Assembly: GCA_035628035.1 (NCBI GenBank)
Contig: DASPKS010000056.1
Coordinates: 1-16,461, forward strand
Source of the DNA: DASPKS01 sp035628035
GTDB lineage: Bacteria > Bacteroidota > Rhodothermia > Rhodothermales > Rubricoccaceae
Length of the DNA stretch: 16,461 nt
Direction: 5' to 3'
A program made the translations under genes and the position numbers. Under the pieces are notes generated by a model. It saw only the letters and a list, made by a program, of their open reading frames with translations, ran no database searches and was not told the DNA's origin. Positions 1 through 7,970 of the stretch are shown here, piece by piece. How positions within the stretch are numbered: position 1 is the stretch's first letter; each line of letters starts with the position of its first letter.

Positions 1-228
1 GGGGAACCACGGCGCCTTCTCCGCGAGCTGGGGGGCCTCGGCCGTGCTCACGGCGGGGTCGAACCCCGCCCAGAGGCCGAGCGAGAGGAGGAACGTGACG
101 GCGGTGGTGGCGAGGGCCGTCCAGCGCACGGCGCCGTCCCCCCGCACGAAGAGGGCCACGAGGGCGCCCGCCGCCGGGAGGAAGATCACCAGCGAGACGA
201 GGTGCGGGATCGAGGCGAGCGCGTTCAT
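1..228 (-). CDS. nuoM: NADH-quinone oxidoreductase subunit M, N-terminal part (cut by window edge)
   Basis: Partial gene: only the first 76 codons are inside the window. NuoM is one of the three antiporter-like proton-pumping subunits in the membrane arm of respiratory complex I. The visible protein begins MNALASIPHLVSLVIFLPAA, a hydrophobic first helix, then a short charged loop (RGDGAVRW), then a second helix (about residues 37-54), ending in APWFP. That is how NuoM N-termini usually look. The ATG at 228 lies 37 bases after the nuoL stop, and nuoJKLM is the standard order, so position supports identity more than the short sequence does. NuoN or another Mrp-like subunit is possible but less likely. 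No Shine-Dalgarno sequence is visible. nuoN would be expected just beyond the left edge. Confidence 0.82.
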   Translation of the reverse strand, partial: MNALASIPHLVSLVIFLPAAGALVALFVRGDGAVRWTALATTAVTFLLSLGLWAGFDPAVSTAEAPQLAEKAPWFP

Positions 229-265
229 CAGGACGGACGGGGACTGGGGGCGAGCAGCGGGAGGG

Positions 266-2371
266 TCAGCCCCCCACGAACAACATCACCGCGACGACCA
301 CCACGACACCGACCACGACGGCCAGCGCGTAGTGCTGCACGAAGCCGGTCTGGAGCGGACGCAGTGCGGCGCCGACGTTCCGGACGAAGCGGGCCAGCCC
401 GTTCACGGCGCCGTCCACGCCCTTCTCGTCGAACGGGGCAAGCACGCGCCGCGCGCCGCCCACGACGGGCTTCACGACCGTCGCGTCGTAGAGCTCGTCC
501 CAGAACCACTTCCGGCTCGCCCAATAGTAGAGCGCGCCGAGCTTGTAGCGGAGCCAGCTGTCGGCCTCCAGCTCGCGGCGGCCCCACCGGGCCCACGCGA
601 TGAGCAGGCCCACGACGGCGATGGCGGCGCCGAGCGCGAGGAGTCCCCACTCGGTTCCGTGCGACACCTCCAGCTCGTGCTCGGCCTCGAACACGGGCCC
701 GCCGTGCTCGGCGCCGAGCCAGTGGTGGATCCAGCTGCTCCCGAGGAGGGCCGGCAACCCGAGGAAGCCGCCCACGGCCGAGAGCGCCGCGAGCACCACG
801 AGCGGGACCGTCATCGTCCACGGGCTCTCGTGGGGGCGCACGTCGAGGGCGGCCGGCCAGCGCTCCTCGCCCTCGAACGTGAGGAGGTAGCACCGCCCCA
901 TGTAGATCGCCGTCAGCAGCGCCGTGGCGAGGCCGACGACCCAGACGAAGAACGCCCACGAATGCCCGTCGTAGCCGTACTCGAACGCCTTGAAGAGGAT
1001 CTCGTCCTTCGAGAAGAACCCGGCGAGGGGCGGCAGTCCGGCGATGGCGAGGGTGGCGATGAGGAACGTCCAGCGCGTGACCGGGAGGTACCGCTTGAGG
1101 CCGCCCATCGTCCGCATGTCCTGGGCGTCGAAGGGGCCGTCGTACGGGAGGGGGTTGTCGCGGAGGGGGTTCTGGCGGACCTCGCTGTCTTTCGGCGTGT
1201 CGTGCCCGTGCGCGTCGCTATGCCCGTGCTTCGAGGGGATAATGCCCCGGTGCTCCAGCTCGTGCTCGACGCCGTGCATCGCGTGGATCACGCTCCCCGA
1301 GCCGAGGAACAGGCACCCCTTGAAGAAGGCGTGCGTCATCACGTGGAAGATGGCGACGAAGAACGCGCCCACGCCCGAGGCCATGAACATGAACCCGAGC
1401 TGGCTCACCGTCGAGTAGGCCAGCACGCGCTTGATGTCGTTTTGCGTGATGGCGATGGTCGCCGCCATCAAGGCCGTGAGCGCGCCGATGAGGCCGATCA
1501 CCATCATCACCCCCGGCGCGCGGAGCACCATGGGCGAGAGCCGCGCGAGGAGGTAGAGCCCGCTCGTGACCATCGTCGCCGCGTGGATGAGCGCGGAGAC
1601 GGGCGTCGGCCCGGCCATCGCGTCGGGGAGCCACACGAACAGCGGGATCTGTGCGCTCTTGCCGGTGGCGCCGATGAAGAACAGCAGCACGGCGAGGGCG
1701 AGCGTGCCACCGCCGAGGAGCCCCAGCGTCTCCGGCGCGAGGAGCGTCGAGAAGTCGAGCCCGAACGTGCCAGGCCGCGCGCTCGTGACCGCCTGGAACA
1801 AGAGAAACATCGCGATGAGGAAGGCGAAGTCGCCGATCCGGTTCACGATGAAGGCCTTGTTCGCCGCCGCCGAGTTCTTGAGGTTCGTGTACCAGAACCC
1901 GATGAGGAGGTACGAGCAGAGGCCGACCCCCTCCCACCCCAGGAACAGCACGACGAGGTTCTCCGCGAGCACGAGGTTGAGCATCGCGAAGATGAACAAG
2001 TTGAGGTAGGCGAAGAACCGCCAGTACCCCGCGTCGCCGTGCATGTACCCGATGGAGTACAGGTGGATCAGCGCGCCCACACCGGTCACGATCAGCGTCA
2101 TGAGCAGCGAGAGCTGGTCGATCCGGTAGGCGAAGTCCACCACGAGGTCGCCCGCGCGCATCCACGTGAAGTAGCGGACGACCTCCGGCTCGTGGTGGAA
2201 CCCGAGGAAGACCGAGACCGCTACCACGAACGGGAGCGCCACCGCCGCCGTCGCCAGCCCGCCGATCACCCACTCGTTCTTCCGGTAGGCCGGCGCGAAC
2301 AGCCCCAGCACCCCGTTGAGCACCGCCCCGAGCAGCGGCGGCAGGAGGATGAGGAGGACCGACGTTTCCAT
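266..2371 (-). CDS. nuoL: NADH-quinone oxidoreductase subunit L
   Basis: NuoL is the distal antiporter-like subunit of complex I, carrying protons across the membrane. The protein is 701 residues, a little longer than the roughly 610-650 usual for the family. Diagnostic residues are visible: the TM5 glutamate E147 in FLGWEGVGLCSYLLIGFW, the lysine K238 in GATGKSAQIPLFVWLPDAM, the signature GPTPVSALIHAATMVTSG (about 254-271), and GLPPLAGFFSKDEIL (about 445-459). The C-terminus keeps the long lateral helix and final anchor helix, ending in a valine-rich segment. Residues of about 365-417, between SVIHAMHG and the family motif DMRTMGGL, hold an extra acidic and histidine-rich loop (HGHSDAHGHD) that is absent from the E. 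coli protein. The gene sits 33 bases after nuoK and 37 before nuoM, so it is cotranscribed with them. Confidence 0.97.
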   Translation of the reverse strand: METSVLLILLPPLLGAVLNGVLGLFAPAYRKNEWVIGGLATAAVALPFVVAVSVFLGFHHEPEVVRYFTWMRAGDLVVDFAYRIDQLSLLMTLIVTGVGALIHLYSIGYMHGDAGYWRFFAYLNLFIFAMLNLVLAENLVVLFLGWEGVGLCSYLLIGFWYTNLKNSAAANKAFIVNRIGDFAFLIAMFLLFQAVTSARPGTFGLDFSTLLAPETLGLLGGGTLALAVLLFFIGATGKSAQIPLFVWLPDAMAGPTPVSALIHAATMVTSGLYLLARLSPMVLRAPGVMMVIGLIGALTALMAATIAITQNDIKRVLAYSTVSQLGFMFMASGVGAFFVAIFHVMTHAFFKGCLFLGSGSVIHAMHGVEHELEHRGIIPSKHGHSDAHGHDTPKDSEVRQNPLRDNPLPYDGPFDAQDMRTMGGLKRYLPVTRWTFLIATLAIAGLPPLAGFFSKDEILFKAFEYGYDGHSWAFFVWVVGLATALLTAIYMGRCYLLTFEGEERWPAALDVRPHESPWTMTVPLVVLAALSAVGGFLGLPALLGSSWIHHWLGAEHGGPVFEAEHELEVSHGTEWGLLALGAAIAVVGLLIAWARWGRRELEADSWLRYKLGALYYWASRKWFWDELYDATVVKPVVGGARRVLAPFDEKGVDGAVNGLARFVRNVGAALRPLQTGFVQHYALAVVVGVVVVVAVMLFVGG

Positions 2372-2404
2372 GCGGGGGGCGAGAGCGAAGGGACCGGAGA
2401 GCCG

Positions 2405-2709
2405 CTAGCCGCGGAAGAGGTGGAGGTCGTCCACGTTGACGGTCTCCTTGTTGCGGAAGAGGGCGATCACGATGGCGAGCCCGACGGCAGCCTCGGCCGC
2501 GGCCACGCTCATCACGAAGAACACCAAGATCTGCCCGTCCACGTCGCCGAGGGCCTGGCTGAACGCGACGAGCGTGAGGTTCACCGCGTTCAGCATCAGC
2601 TCGATGGAGAGGAACACCACGATGGCGTTCCGGCGGAGGAGCACGCCGAGCACGCCGATGGTGAAGAGGACGGCGCTGAGGGCCAGGTACCAGTTGAGCG
2701 CAACGGCCA

Positions 2710-2710
<1 letters not shown>
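2405..2710 (-). CDS. nuoK: NADH-quinone oxidoreductase subunit K
   Basis: Small three-helix membrane subunit of complex I, 101 residues, the normal family length (Nqo11 in Thermus naming). It has the two conserved membrane glutamates of the proton path: E37 in [13 protein letters not shown] and E73 in [11 protein letters not shown], matching E36 and E72 of E. coli NuoK. The ATG overlaps the nuoJ stop by one base (TGATG at 2708-2712), which suggests translational coupling and supports the start chosen. It lies between nuoJ and nuoL in the standard order. Nothing unusual is visible in the sequence. Confidence 0.97.
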
Positions 2711-3219
<509 letters not shown>

Positions 3220-3248
3220 GGACGGGAGGGTGAGGCGCGGACCTGGAA

Positions 3249-3266
3249 GGGCCGGGTGGACGGCCC
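3249..3266 (-). promoter_or_regulatory. Hairpin in the nuoJ leader
   Basis: A perfect six-base inverted repeat (GGGCCG / CGGCCC) with a six-base loop lies between the proposed nuoJ promoter and the nuoJ ATG. If transcription begins near 3270, it would sit at the 5' end of the mRNA and could stabilise it or affect translation. In DNA this GC-rich such repeats arise by chance often, so the role is uncertain. Confidence 0.25.
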
Positions 3267-3278
3267 GCGCAGACCCCG

Positions 3279-3310
3279 CGAAGGTAACCGCAAAGCCCCG
3301 AAGGCAACAA
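3279..3310 (-). promoter_or_regulatory. Putative Bacteroidota-type promoter for nuoJKLM
   Basis: Reading the minus strand, a TTG (3310-3308 or 3307-3305) is followed after 21 or 18 bases by TACCTTCG (3286-3279). The known Bacteroidota primary-sigma promoter is TTG, about 17-23 bases, then TAnnTTTG. The match has one mismatch in the -7 box (C for the third T). It would give a leader of roughly 50 bases before the nuoJ ATG. It is the only good match in this gap, and nuoJ needs a promoter here because its upstream neighbour is functionally unrelated. Confidence 0.5.
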
Positions 3311-3329
3311 CGGGGAACCGCCCCCGGTT
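3309..3329 (-). terminator. Possible hairpin terminator after the Ppx/GppA gene
   Basis: CGGGG (3311-3315) pairs with CCCCG (3322-3326) around a six-base loop, extended by AA/TT across one bulged base. It lies 34 bases past the stop of the Ppx/GppA gene and before the nuoJ promoter, a sensible place for a terminator. There is no real T-run after it (the minus strand continues GTTGCC), so it is at best a weak intrinsic terminator. Confidence 0.25.
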
Positions 3330-3362
3330 TCTCGGCTTGAGGCTCCTACATGCGCCCGTTCT

Positions 3363-4967
3363 TTAAGGCGAAACCACCTCGATTCGCACCTCGCGCCGGA
3401 ACACCTCCTCGAAGAGCGCCGCGCCGAGGCGGGCGGCCCACACGTCGAGCGCGGGGTCGGCGAGGGGGTGCAGGGCGAGGTGGAGGACCTCGTCGTCGAG
3501 GGTGGCGTGGAGGCGGGCCACGTTGCGGACGTGGCTCCGGTCGAGCCCGTTCGCCAGGCGGAGCAGCGACGCCAGTTCCAGCACGCGCCGCTGGTCCTCC
3601 GGCCGGAGCCGCCGGAACGCGGCGTGGGTCGGTTTGGGGTGGCCAAACCGGTGGTAGCGCGCCACGTTCGCCATGACGGCGACCTCGGCCGGGGTGAACC
3701 CCTGGAGATCGGCCTCCTGGATGATGTAGAGGGCGTGCTTGTGGTGGTTCCGCCGGCTGATGGCGTACCCGACGTCGTGGAGGAGCGCGGCGTACTCCAG
3801 CAGCTCACGCTCGGCCTCCCCCCGCCCGTGCAACGCGCGCGCAGCGTCGAAGAGCTGGAGGGCGAGGGCCGCCACATGCTCGGCGTGCTCGCGCTCGAAC
3901 CGCAGCCGCAGCGCCAGCTCGTACACCGACCGCCGGCGGAGGTCCCGGTACGGCGCCAGCCGCCGGATCCACTGCAGCTCGCGGGCGATGTAGTCGAGCA
4001 CGATCCCCTCGCGGAGCGCGTCGGGCGAGACGACGAAGCGCTCCGCGCCGAGGTCCTTCAGAACGACGTCGAGGAGGACGGCCCCGGCGACGATTTGCTC
4101 GGCCCGCTTGGCGGTGACGCCGGGCGTCGCCAGCCGCTCTTCGTACGTCGAGCGCATGAGCTGCTTCGTGATGGTGCGGACGTGCTCGGCGTCGAACGCC
4201 TGCGCGTGGACGGGCGCCTCGGGGTCGCCGTAGGCGGCAGCCGTCACCTGCGCGAGGGCGATCAGCGTCCCCGACGAGCCGACGACACGGCGGACGCCGT
4301 GCGCCCGGGCGGCCTCGAAGACGGGCCCGAGGAGCGCGCGGATATGGTCGCGGAGTGCCCGGAACTCGGCCCGGCTTACCGGGTCGGTCGTGACGAATTG
4401 CTCGGTGAGGCGCTGCGCGCCGAGGGGGAGCGAGGTGAGGAAGTGCACCCCGTGCGCGTCGGCCACGATGAACTCGGTCGAGCCCCCGCCGACGTCGACG
4501 AGGAGGCTCGGCTCCGTGAGGTCGACGGCGTGGCGGACGGCCTCGTAGATCAGCCGGGCCTCCGTCTCGCCCGTGATGGTGCGCACGACGAGGCCGGTCT
4601 CCTCGCGGATGGCGTCGAGGTAGTCGGGGCCGTTGGTGGCCTCGCGGATCGCGCTGGTCGCGTAGGCGAGGTAGGCCGACGCGCCGAGGCGATCCCCCAT
4701 CGCGCGGATCTCGCGGAGCGCGGCCAGCCCCCGCCCCATCGCCTCGTCCGTCAGTCGGTGCGTGGCGAACCCGCCTTCCCCGAGGAACACCATCGCCTTC
4801 CGCCGCTCTACGACGGCGAACGTGGCATCGGGGAAGGCGTCCACGACGACGGCGTGGAACGAGTTGGTCCCGAGGTCCACGACGCAGAGGCGGACGGAGG
4901 CGGGGGGCTCCGCCTCGGCGCGCCCGGCCGGCGCGGGCCCTTCCAGCGTGGGAACGGGGACTTCCAT
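3363..4967 (-). CDS. Ppx/GppA family phosphatase with C-terminal HD domain (exopolyphosphatase / pppGpp phosphatase)
   Basis: Member of the ASKHA-fold Ppx/GppA family, which removes terminal phosphates from inorganic polyphosphate or from pppGpp. From the ATG start it has 534 residues, the long form of the family. Visible motifs are the phosphate-binding loop DLGTNSFH (31-38), ATSAIREA (104-111), the second glycine loop DVGGGSTE (158-165) and GSSGT (230-234). The C-terminal half is an HD-type helical domain with LLHDVGY (395-401; metal pair H397-D398) and NHHKHALYII nearby. Substrate preference cannot be read from sequence. An in-frame TTG at 5006 would add 13 residues; I prefer the ATG because even it leaves a 24-residue low-complexity lead before the domain. 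It follows a HAD phosphatase on the same strand, 64 bases away (25 with the TTG start), so they may share a transcript. Confidence 0.93.
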   Translation of the reverse strand: MEVPVPTLEGPAPAGRAEAEPPASVRLCVVDLGTNSFHAVVVDAFPDATFAVVERRKAMVFLGEGGFATHRLTDEAMGRGLAALREIRAMGDRLGASAYLAYATSAIREATNGPDYLDAIREETGLVVRTITGETEARLIYEAVRHAVDLTEPSLLVDVGGGSTEFIVADAHGVHFLTSLPLGAQRLTEQFVTTDPVSRAEFRALRDHIRALLGPVFEAARAHGVRRVVGSSGTLIALAQVTAAAYGDPEAPVHAQAFDAEHVRTITKQLMRSTYEERLATPGVTAKRAEQIVAGAVLLDVVLKDLGAERFVVSPDALREGIVLDYIARELQWIRRLAPYRDLRRRSVYELALRLRFEREHAEHVAALALQLFDAARALHGRGEAERELLEYAALLHDVGYAISRRNHHKHALYIIQEADLQGFTPAEVAVMANVARYHRFGHPKPTHAAFRRLRPEDQRRVLELASLLRLANGLDRSHVRNVARLHATLDDEVLHLALHPLADPALDVWAARLGAALFEEVFRREVRIEVVSP

Positions 4968-5031
4968 CGGAACCGGCAGGCTAGGCAGCGGCGCGCTCCT
5001 GGTCAAGCCGCCCGCCCATTGTTAGCACGCC

Positions 5032-5706
5032 CTACGCGGTCGTGTCGAGCACGGCGTCGAGGTCGGCGGCAAGGGCGGCAGGGCCCTCGTAGACCTGCCG
5101 GGCCGAAGCCTGGCGGAGCGCGCCGTTGTCCGCTACCCACGTCGTGAGCCCCACGAAAGGGACGCCCGCGCGGGCCGCAGCCTCCCCGTCGAAGACGGTG
5201 TCGCCGACGAGCACGGTCTCGTTCGCCGCCAGGCCGAGCCCCCGCAGGGCCACGCCGAGCACGTCTGGCTCTGGCTTCGACTCCGCCACGTCCGTCGCCG
5301 TCGTGATCACCTCGAAGTGGGGCCGGAGGTCGGTCCCGGTGCCGAGGAAGATGGCGTCGAGGTCGGCGGTTTCGGCCGAGGTGCAAAGGGCGAGGCGGAG
5401 GCCGCGCCGCCGCGCCGCCTCGATGAGGGCCTCGGCGCCGGGGAGCAACGACACGCCATTCCGAGCCCGGGCACGGAACGCCTCGCCCCGCGCCTCGCGC
5501 ATGGCCTCGCCGTGCTGCGCCTCCGCCTCCTCGCCCAGCAGCGCCGGCACGAGCTGGTCGCCGCCCATCCCGATGAGCCGGGCCACCGCCTCCCGGTCGG
5601 GCTCGTAGCCGTAGGGGCGGCTGGCGTCGAGCCACGCCTCCACGTGGTAGGGGTTGGTGTCGACGAGGGTGCCGTCGAGGTCGAGGAGGAGCGCAGCGAG
5701 GGGCAT
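5032..5706 (-). CDS. HAD family hydrolase (phosphoglycolate phosphatase / beta-phosphoglucomutase-like)
   Basis: Haloacid dehalogenase superfamily phosphatase of 224 residues, a cytosolic Mg-dependent enzyme acting on a small phosphate ester. All four catalytic motifs are present: I, DLDGTLVD with nucleophile D9 and acid D11; II, CTSAE (T109/S110); III, K144 in ESKPEPDVLG; IV, VGDTVFDGEAA with D169 and D173. Residues of about 15-85 form a helical C1 cap, as in phosphoglycolate phosphatase and beta-phosphoglucomutase, and the KPEPDVL motif is typical of that subfamily. The substrate cannot be assigned. The frame stays open far upstream, but sequence before the ATG at 5706 is antisense to the esterase gene, and family proteins start just before the DxDGT motif, so this start is secure. 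Confidence 0.92.
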   Translation of the reverse strand: MPLAALLLDLDGTLVDTNPYHVEAWLDASRPYGYEPDREAVARLIGMGGDQLVPALLGEEAEAQHGEAMREARGEAFRARARNGVSLLPGAEALIEAARRRGLRLALCTSAETADLDAIFLGTGTDLRPHFEVITTATDVAESKPEPDVLGVALRGLGLAANETVLVGDTVFDGEAAARAGVPFVGLTTWVADNGALRQASARQVYEGPAALAADLDAVLDTTA

Positions 5707-5760
5707 CTGGAGAAGGGCCGAGGAAAAAGGGCCAAGTTCAATCGCGAGAGGAGGGCGGCG

Positions 5761-5793
5761 TTCCGGTAGCCCGAAACCCACGCCGTAGCTTCC
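5761..5793 (+). promoter_or_regulatory. Putative promoter of the esterase-acyltransferase unit
   Basis: TAGCTTCC at 5786-5793 resembles the Bacteroidota -7 element TAnnTTTG, and a weak -33 match (TTC, 5761-5763) lies 22 bases upstream. The box is 21 bases before the esterase ATG, implying a short leader. The same core, CGTAGCTT, recurs at both sides of the divergent region near 14590, which supports it as a real element. Confidence 0.4.
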
Positions 5794-5814
5794 CCGATCG
5801 CCGATCCCGCCCCG

Positions 5815-7329
5815 ATGCGCCCCCTCGCCCTCGTCCTCCTCCTCACCGCCTGCGCGGCCCCTGCCCTCGCACAGACGCCGCCGTTCGCCCACTTCGCCGA
5901 CTTCACGGCCTACCTCGACTCCCTCGCGGCGATCCCCGACGCCGCCGAGCGCGAGCGGGCCATCGCCTCCCTCTGGGCCGACCTCCGCGCCGCCGACCAG
6001 ATCCCCTTCCGTGAGGGCGACTCGGTAGCCTTCCTCTGGCGCGGGACGGCCACGACCGTCGCCGTGCCGGGCGACCACTCCGGCTGGAACCCGGCAGGCC
6101 AGAACCTCACGCGCGTAGGCCTGAGCACGGTGTGGCGCCGCGTCTACCGCTTCCCGGCGGACGCCCGCATCGACTACAAGCTCGTCCTCAACGGCTCGAA
6201 CTGGATCCTCGACCCGAACAACCCGCACCAGCAGTGGAGCGGGTTCGGCCCGAACTCGGAGCTGCGCATGCCCGCCTGGGTGTTCCCCGAGGAGACCGTC
6301 CGCCGGCCGGAAGTCCCGCGCGGCGCGCTCTCGGGCAACCTCCAGCGCACGAGCACCCACCTCGGCTACGCCGTCCGCTACCGCGTCTACACCCCCGCCG
6401 GCTACGACGGCCTCTCGAACCTCCCGACGGTCTACGTCACCGATGGCCACGAGTACAGCGACGACCGCCTCGGCGCGATGCTCATCGTCCTCGACAACCT
6501 CATCCACGACGGGCGCGCGGCCCCGTGCGTCGTCGTGTTCGTGGACCCGCGCGACGTCGTCACGGGCCAGAACCGCCGCCAGGAGCAGTACGTCCAGAAC
6601 CCCGACTTCGTCGCGTTCCTCGCGGACGAGCTGGTGCCGGCCATCGACGCGGCGTACCGCACGAACCCCTCGGCCGACGCCCGCGTGATCCTGGGCACCT
6701 CGCTCGGCGGGGTCTTTTCTACGTACCTCGGCCTCCTCCGCCCCGGCGTCTTCCGGAACCTCGCCATCCAGTCGCCCGCGTACTGGGTGAGCGAGAGCCC
6801 GCAGTGGTGGGAAGGCCCGTCGCTTTTCGAGATGATGCAGGCCGCACCCGACAGCCTGTTCTCGATCTACCTCTCCACGGGGACGATCAACGACGGCGAG
6901 GCGAACGCGCGGCGGATGCGCGACCTGTTCCTCGCGAACGGCTACCGGCTCACGTACCGCGAGCGGCCGGAGGGCCACTCGTGGGGGCAGTGGCGCGCCC
7001 TCCTCGATGAGGTGCTGATGGCGCTCGTCCCCGGCCCGGCCGTGACGGGCGCCGAGCCCGTGCCCGGCAGCGACACCGGCCTCCGCCTCGACGCCTTCCC
7101 CAACCCCACGCGCGGTGACGCCACGCTCCGCTTCGCCCTCGACGCACCGGCGGACGTCGCCCTCGCCTGCTTCGACGCGCGGGGGCGGCTCTGCGCGAGG
7201 CCCGCGGCCGGACGGCTCGGCGCAGGGATTCACGAGCAGGCCGTGCGGCTACCTTCCTCTGGTGCCTACGTCTGCCGCGTGACGGCGGGCCGCGAAGCCG
7301 CCACGCAGACCGTGACCGTCGCCCGCTGA
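5815..7329 (+). CDS. Secreted enterochelin-esterase-like alpha/beta hydrolase with T9SS C-terminal sorting domain
   Basis: Exported esterase of 504 residues. Order: signal sequence (1-20, ending ALAQ); an N-terminal beta domain (about 65-140) with VAVPGDHSGWNP and YKLVLNGSNWILDPNNP, like the early-set/CBM48-type domain of enterochelin esterases; and an esterase D-like alpha/beta hydrolase (about 160-405). The nucleophile elbow is GTSLGG with S296, and the likely catalytic histidine is H388 in EGHSWGQW; D361 in NDGEAN is a candidate acid. The last 80 residues (FPNPTRGDATLRF to the end) form a Por-secretion type A domain, which sends cargo through the type IX system. The natural substrate is unknown: a siderophore, a sugar ester or another ester are all possible. 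Its stop overlaps the next ATG (TGATG), so the two genes are translationally coupled. A lipobox-like LTAC at 10-13 complicates the signal call. Confidence 0.9.
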   Translation: MRPLALVLLLTACAAPALAQTPPFAHFADFTAYLDSLAAIPDAAERERAIASLWADLRAADQIPFREGDSVAFLWRGTATTVAVPGDHSGWNPAGQNLTRVGLSTVWRRVYRFPADARIDYKLVLNGSNWILDPNNPHQQWSGFGPNSELRMPAWVFPEETVRRPEVPRGALSGNLQRTSTHLGYAVRYRVYTPAGYDGLSNLPTVYVTDGHEYSDDRLGAMLIVLDNLIHDGRAAPCVVVFVDPRDVVTGQNRRQEQYVQNPDFVAFLADELVPAIDAAYRTNPSADARVILGTSLGGVFSTYLGLLRPGVFRNLAIQSPAYWVSESPQWWEGPSLFEMMQAAPDSLFSIYLSTGTINDGEANARRMRDLFLANGYRLTYRERPEGHSWGQWRALLDEVLMALVPGPAVTGAEPVPGSDTGLRLDAFPNPTRGDATLRFALDAPADVALACFDARGRLCARPAAGRLGAGIHEQAVRLPSSGAYVCRVTAGREAATQTVTVAR

Positions 7330-7970
7330 TGGCGGAGGCGGCTCGCTGGCCCCTCGTGGAGCTGCCGGCGCTGCCGCCGTCGGTGCCCCGGCGCGGAAAT
7401 GCCTTCACACGCGCCCTCGGCCGGACCGTGCTGTTCCTCCTCGGCTGGCGCCTCACGGGCGCCGTGCCCGACACCAACCGGTTCGTCCTCGTCGCCTACC
7501 CCCACACCTCGAACTGGGACGGCGTCGTCGGGATCGCCGCGCTGCTCGCGCTCGGCCTCCGGCTTTCTTTTTATGGGAAGCATTCCCTGTTCAGGGGACC
7601 GCTCGGCTGGCTCCTCCGGAGCGTCGGGGGCATCCCGGTGGACCGCGATCAGCCGGGCGACCTCGCCGCCCAGGCCATCGCGCGCTTCCGCACCGGAGAA
7701 CCTTTCCTCCTCGGCCTCGCGCCGGAGGGGACGCGCAAGAAGGTGGACCGCTGGAAGACCGGCTTCCACCGCATCGCCGTTGCGGCGGGCGTGCCCATCG
7801 TAGCCGTCGCACTCGACTTTGGGCAGAAGCAGGTCGGGCCCATTGGCCTCATTGAGCCGACGGGCGATCTCGACCAAGACCTCGCGGCACTCTACGCGCT
7901 CTACGCCGGCGTGCGCGGGCGGCACCCGGAGAACCAGTGGCCGCCACCTACACCGCCCCCTGCGCCTTGA
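7329..7970 (+). CDS. Lysophospholipid / 1-acylglycerol-3-phosphate acyltransferase family protein (PlsC-like)
   Basis: Compact acyltransferase of 213 residues in the PlsC/LPLAT family, which transfers an acyl chain to a lysophospholipid or similar alcohol at the inner membrane. Motif I (HX4D) is HTSNWD, H59 to D64; motif II region is FRGPLGWLLRSVGGIPVDR (88-106); motif III is APEGTRKK (131-138), followed by WKTGFHRIAVAAGVPIVAV. This short form, without long membrane helices, is common in Bacteroidota and marine bacteria; its acceptor is not known, and it need not be the essential PlsC. Translation is coupled to the esterase (1-base overlap), hinting that the two act on related lipid or ester substrates, which is inference. 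The last seven codons and the stop overlap the convergent DUF58 gene and encode a proline-rich tail. Confidence 0.9.
   Translation: MAEAARWPLVELPALPPSVPRRGNAFTRALGRTVLFLLGWRLTGAVPDTNRFVLVAYPHTSNWDGVVGIAALLALGLRLSFYGKHSLFRGPLGWLLRSVGGIPVDRDQPGDLAAQAIARFRTGEPFLLGLAPEGTRKKVDRWKTGFHRIAVAAGVPIVAVALDFGQKQVGPIGLIEPTGDLDQDLAALYALYAGVRGRHPENQWPPPTPPPAP

Noticed and set aside
3468..5147. A 559-codon plus-strand frame over the phosphatase genes.
   Set aside because: Antisense shadow of the Ppx/GppA gene; composition rich in V, E, R and D with no motif.
5707..7233. N-terminal 500-codon extension of the HAD gene on the minus strand.
   Set aside because: It is antisense to the esterase gene and has the same charged low-complexity character; HAD proteins begin just before the DxDGT motif, at 5706.
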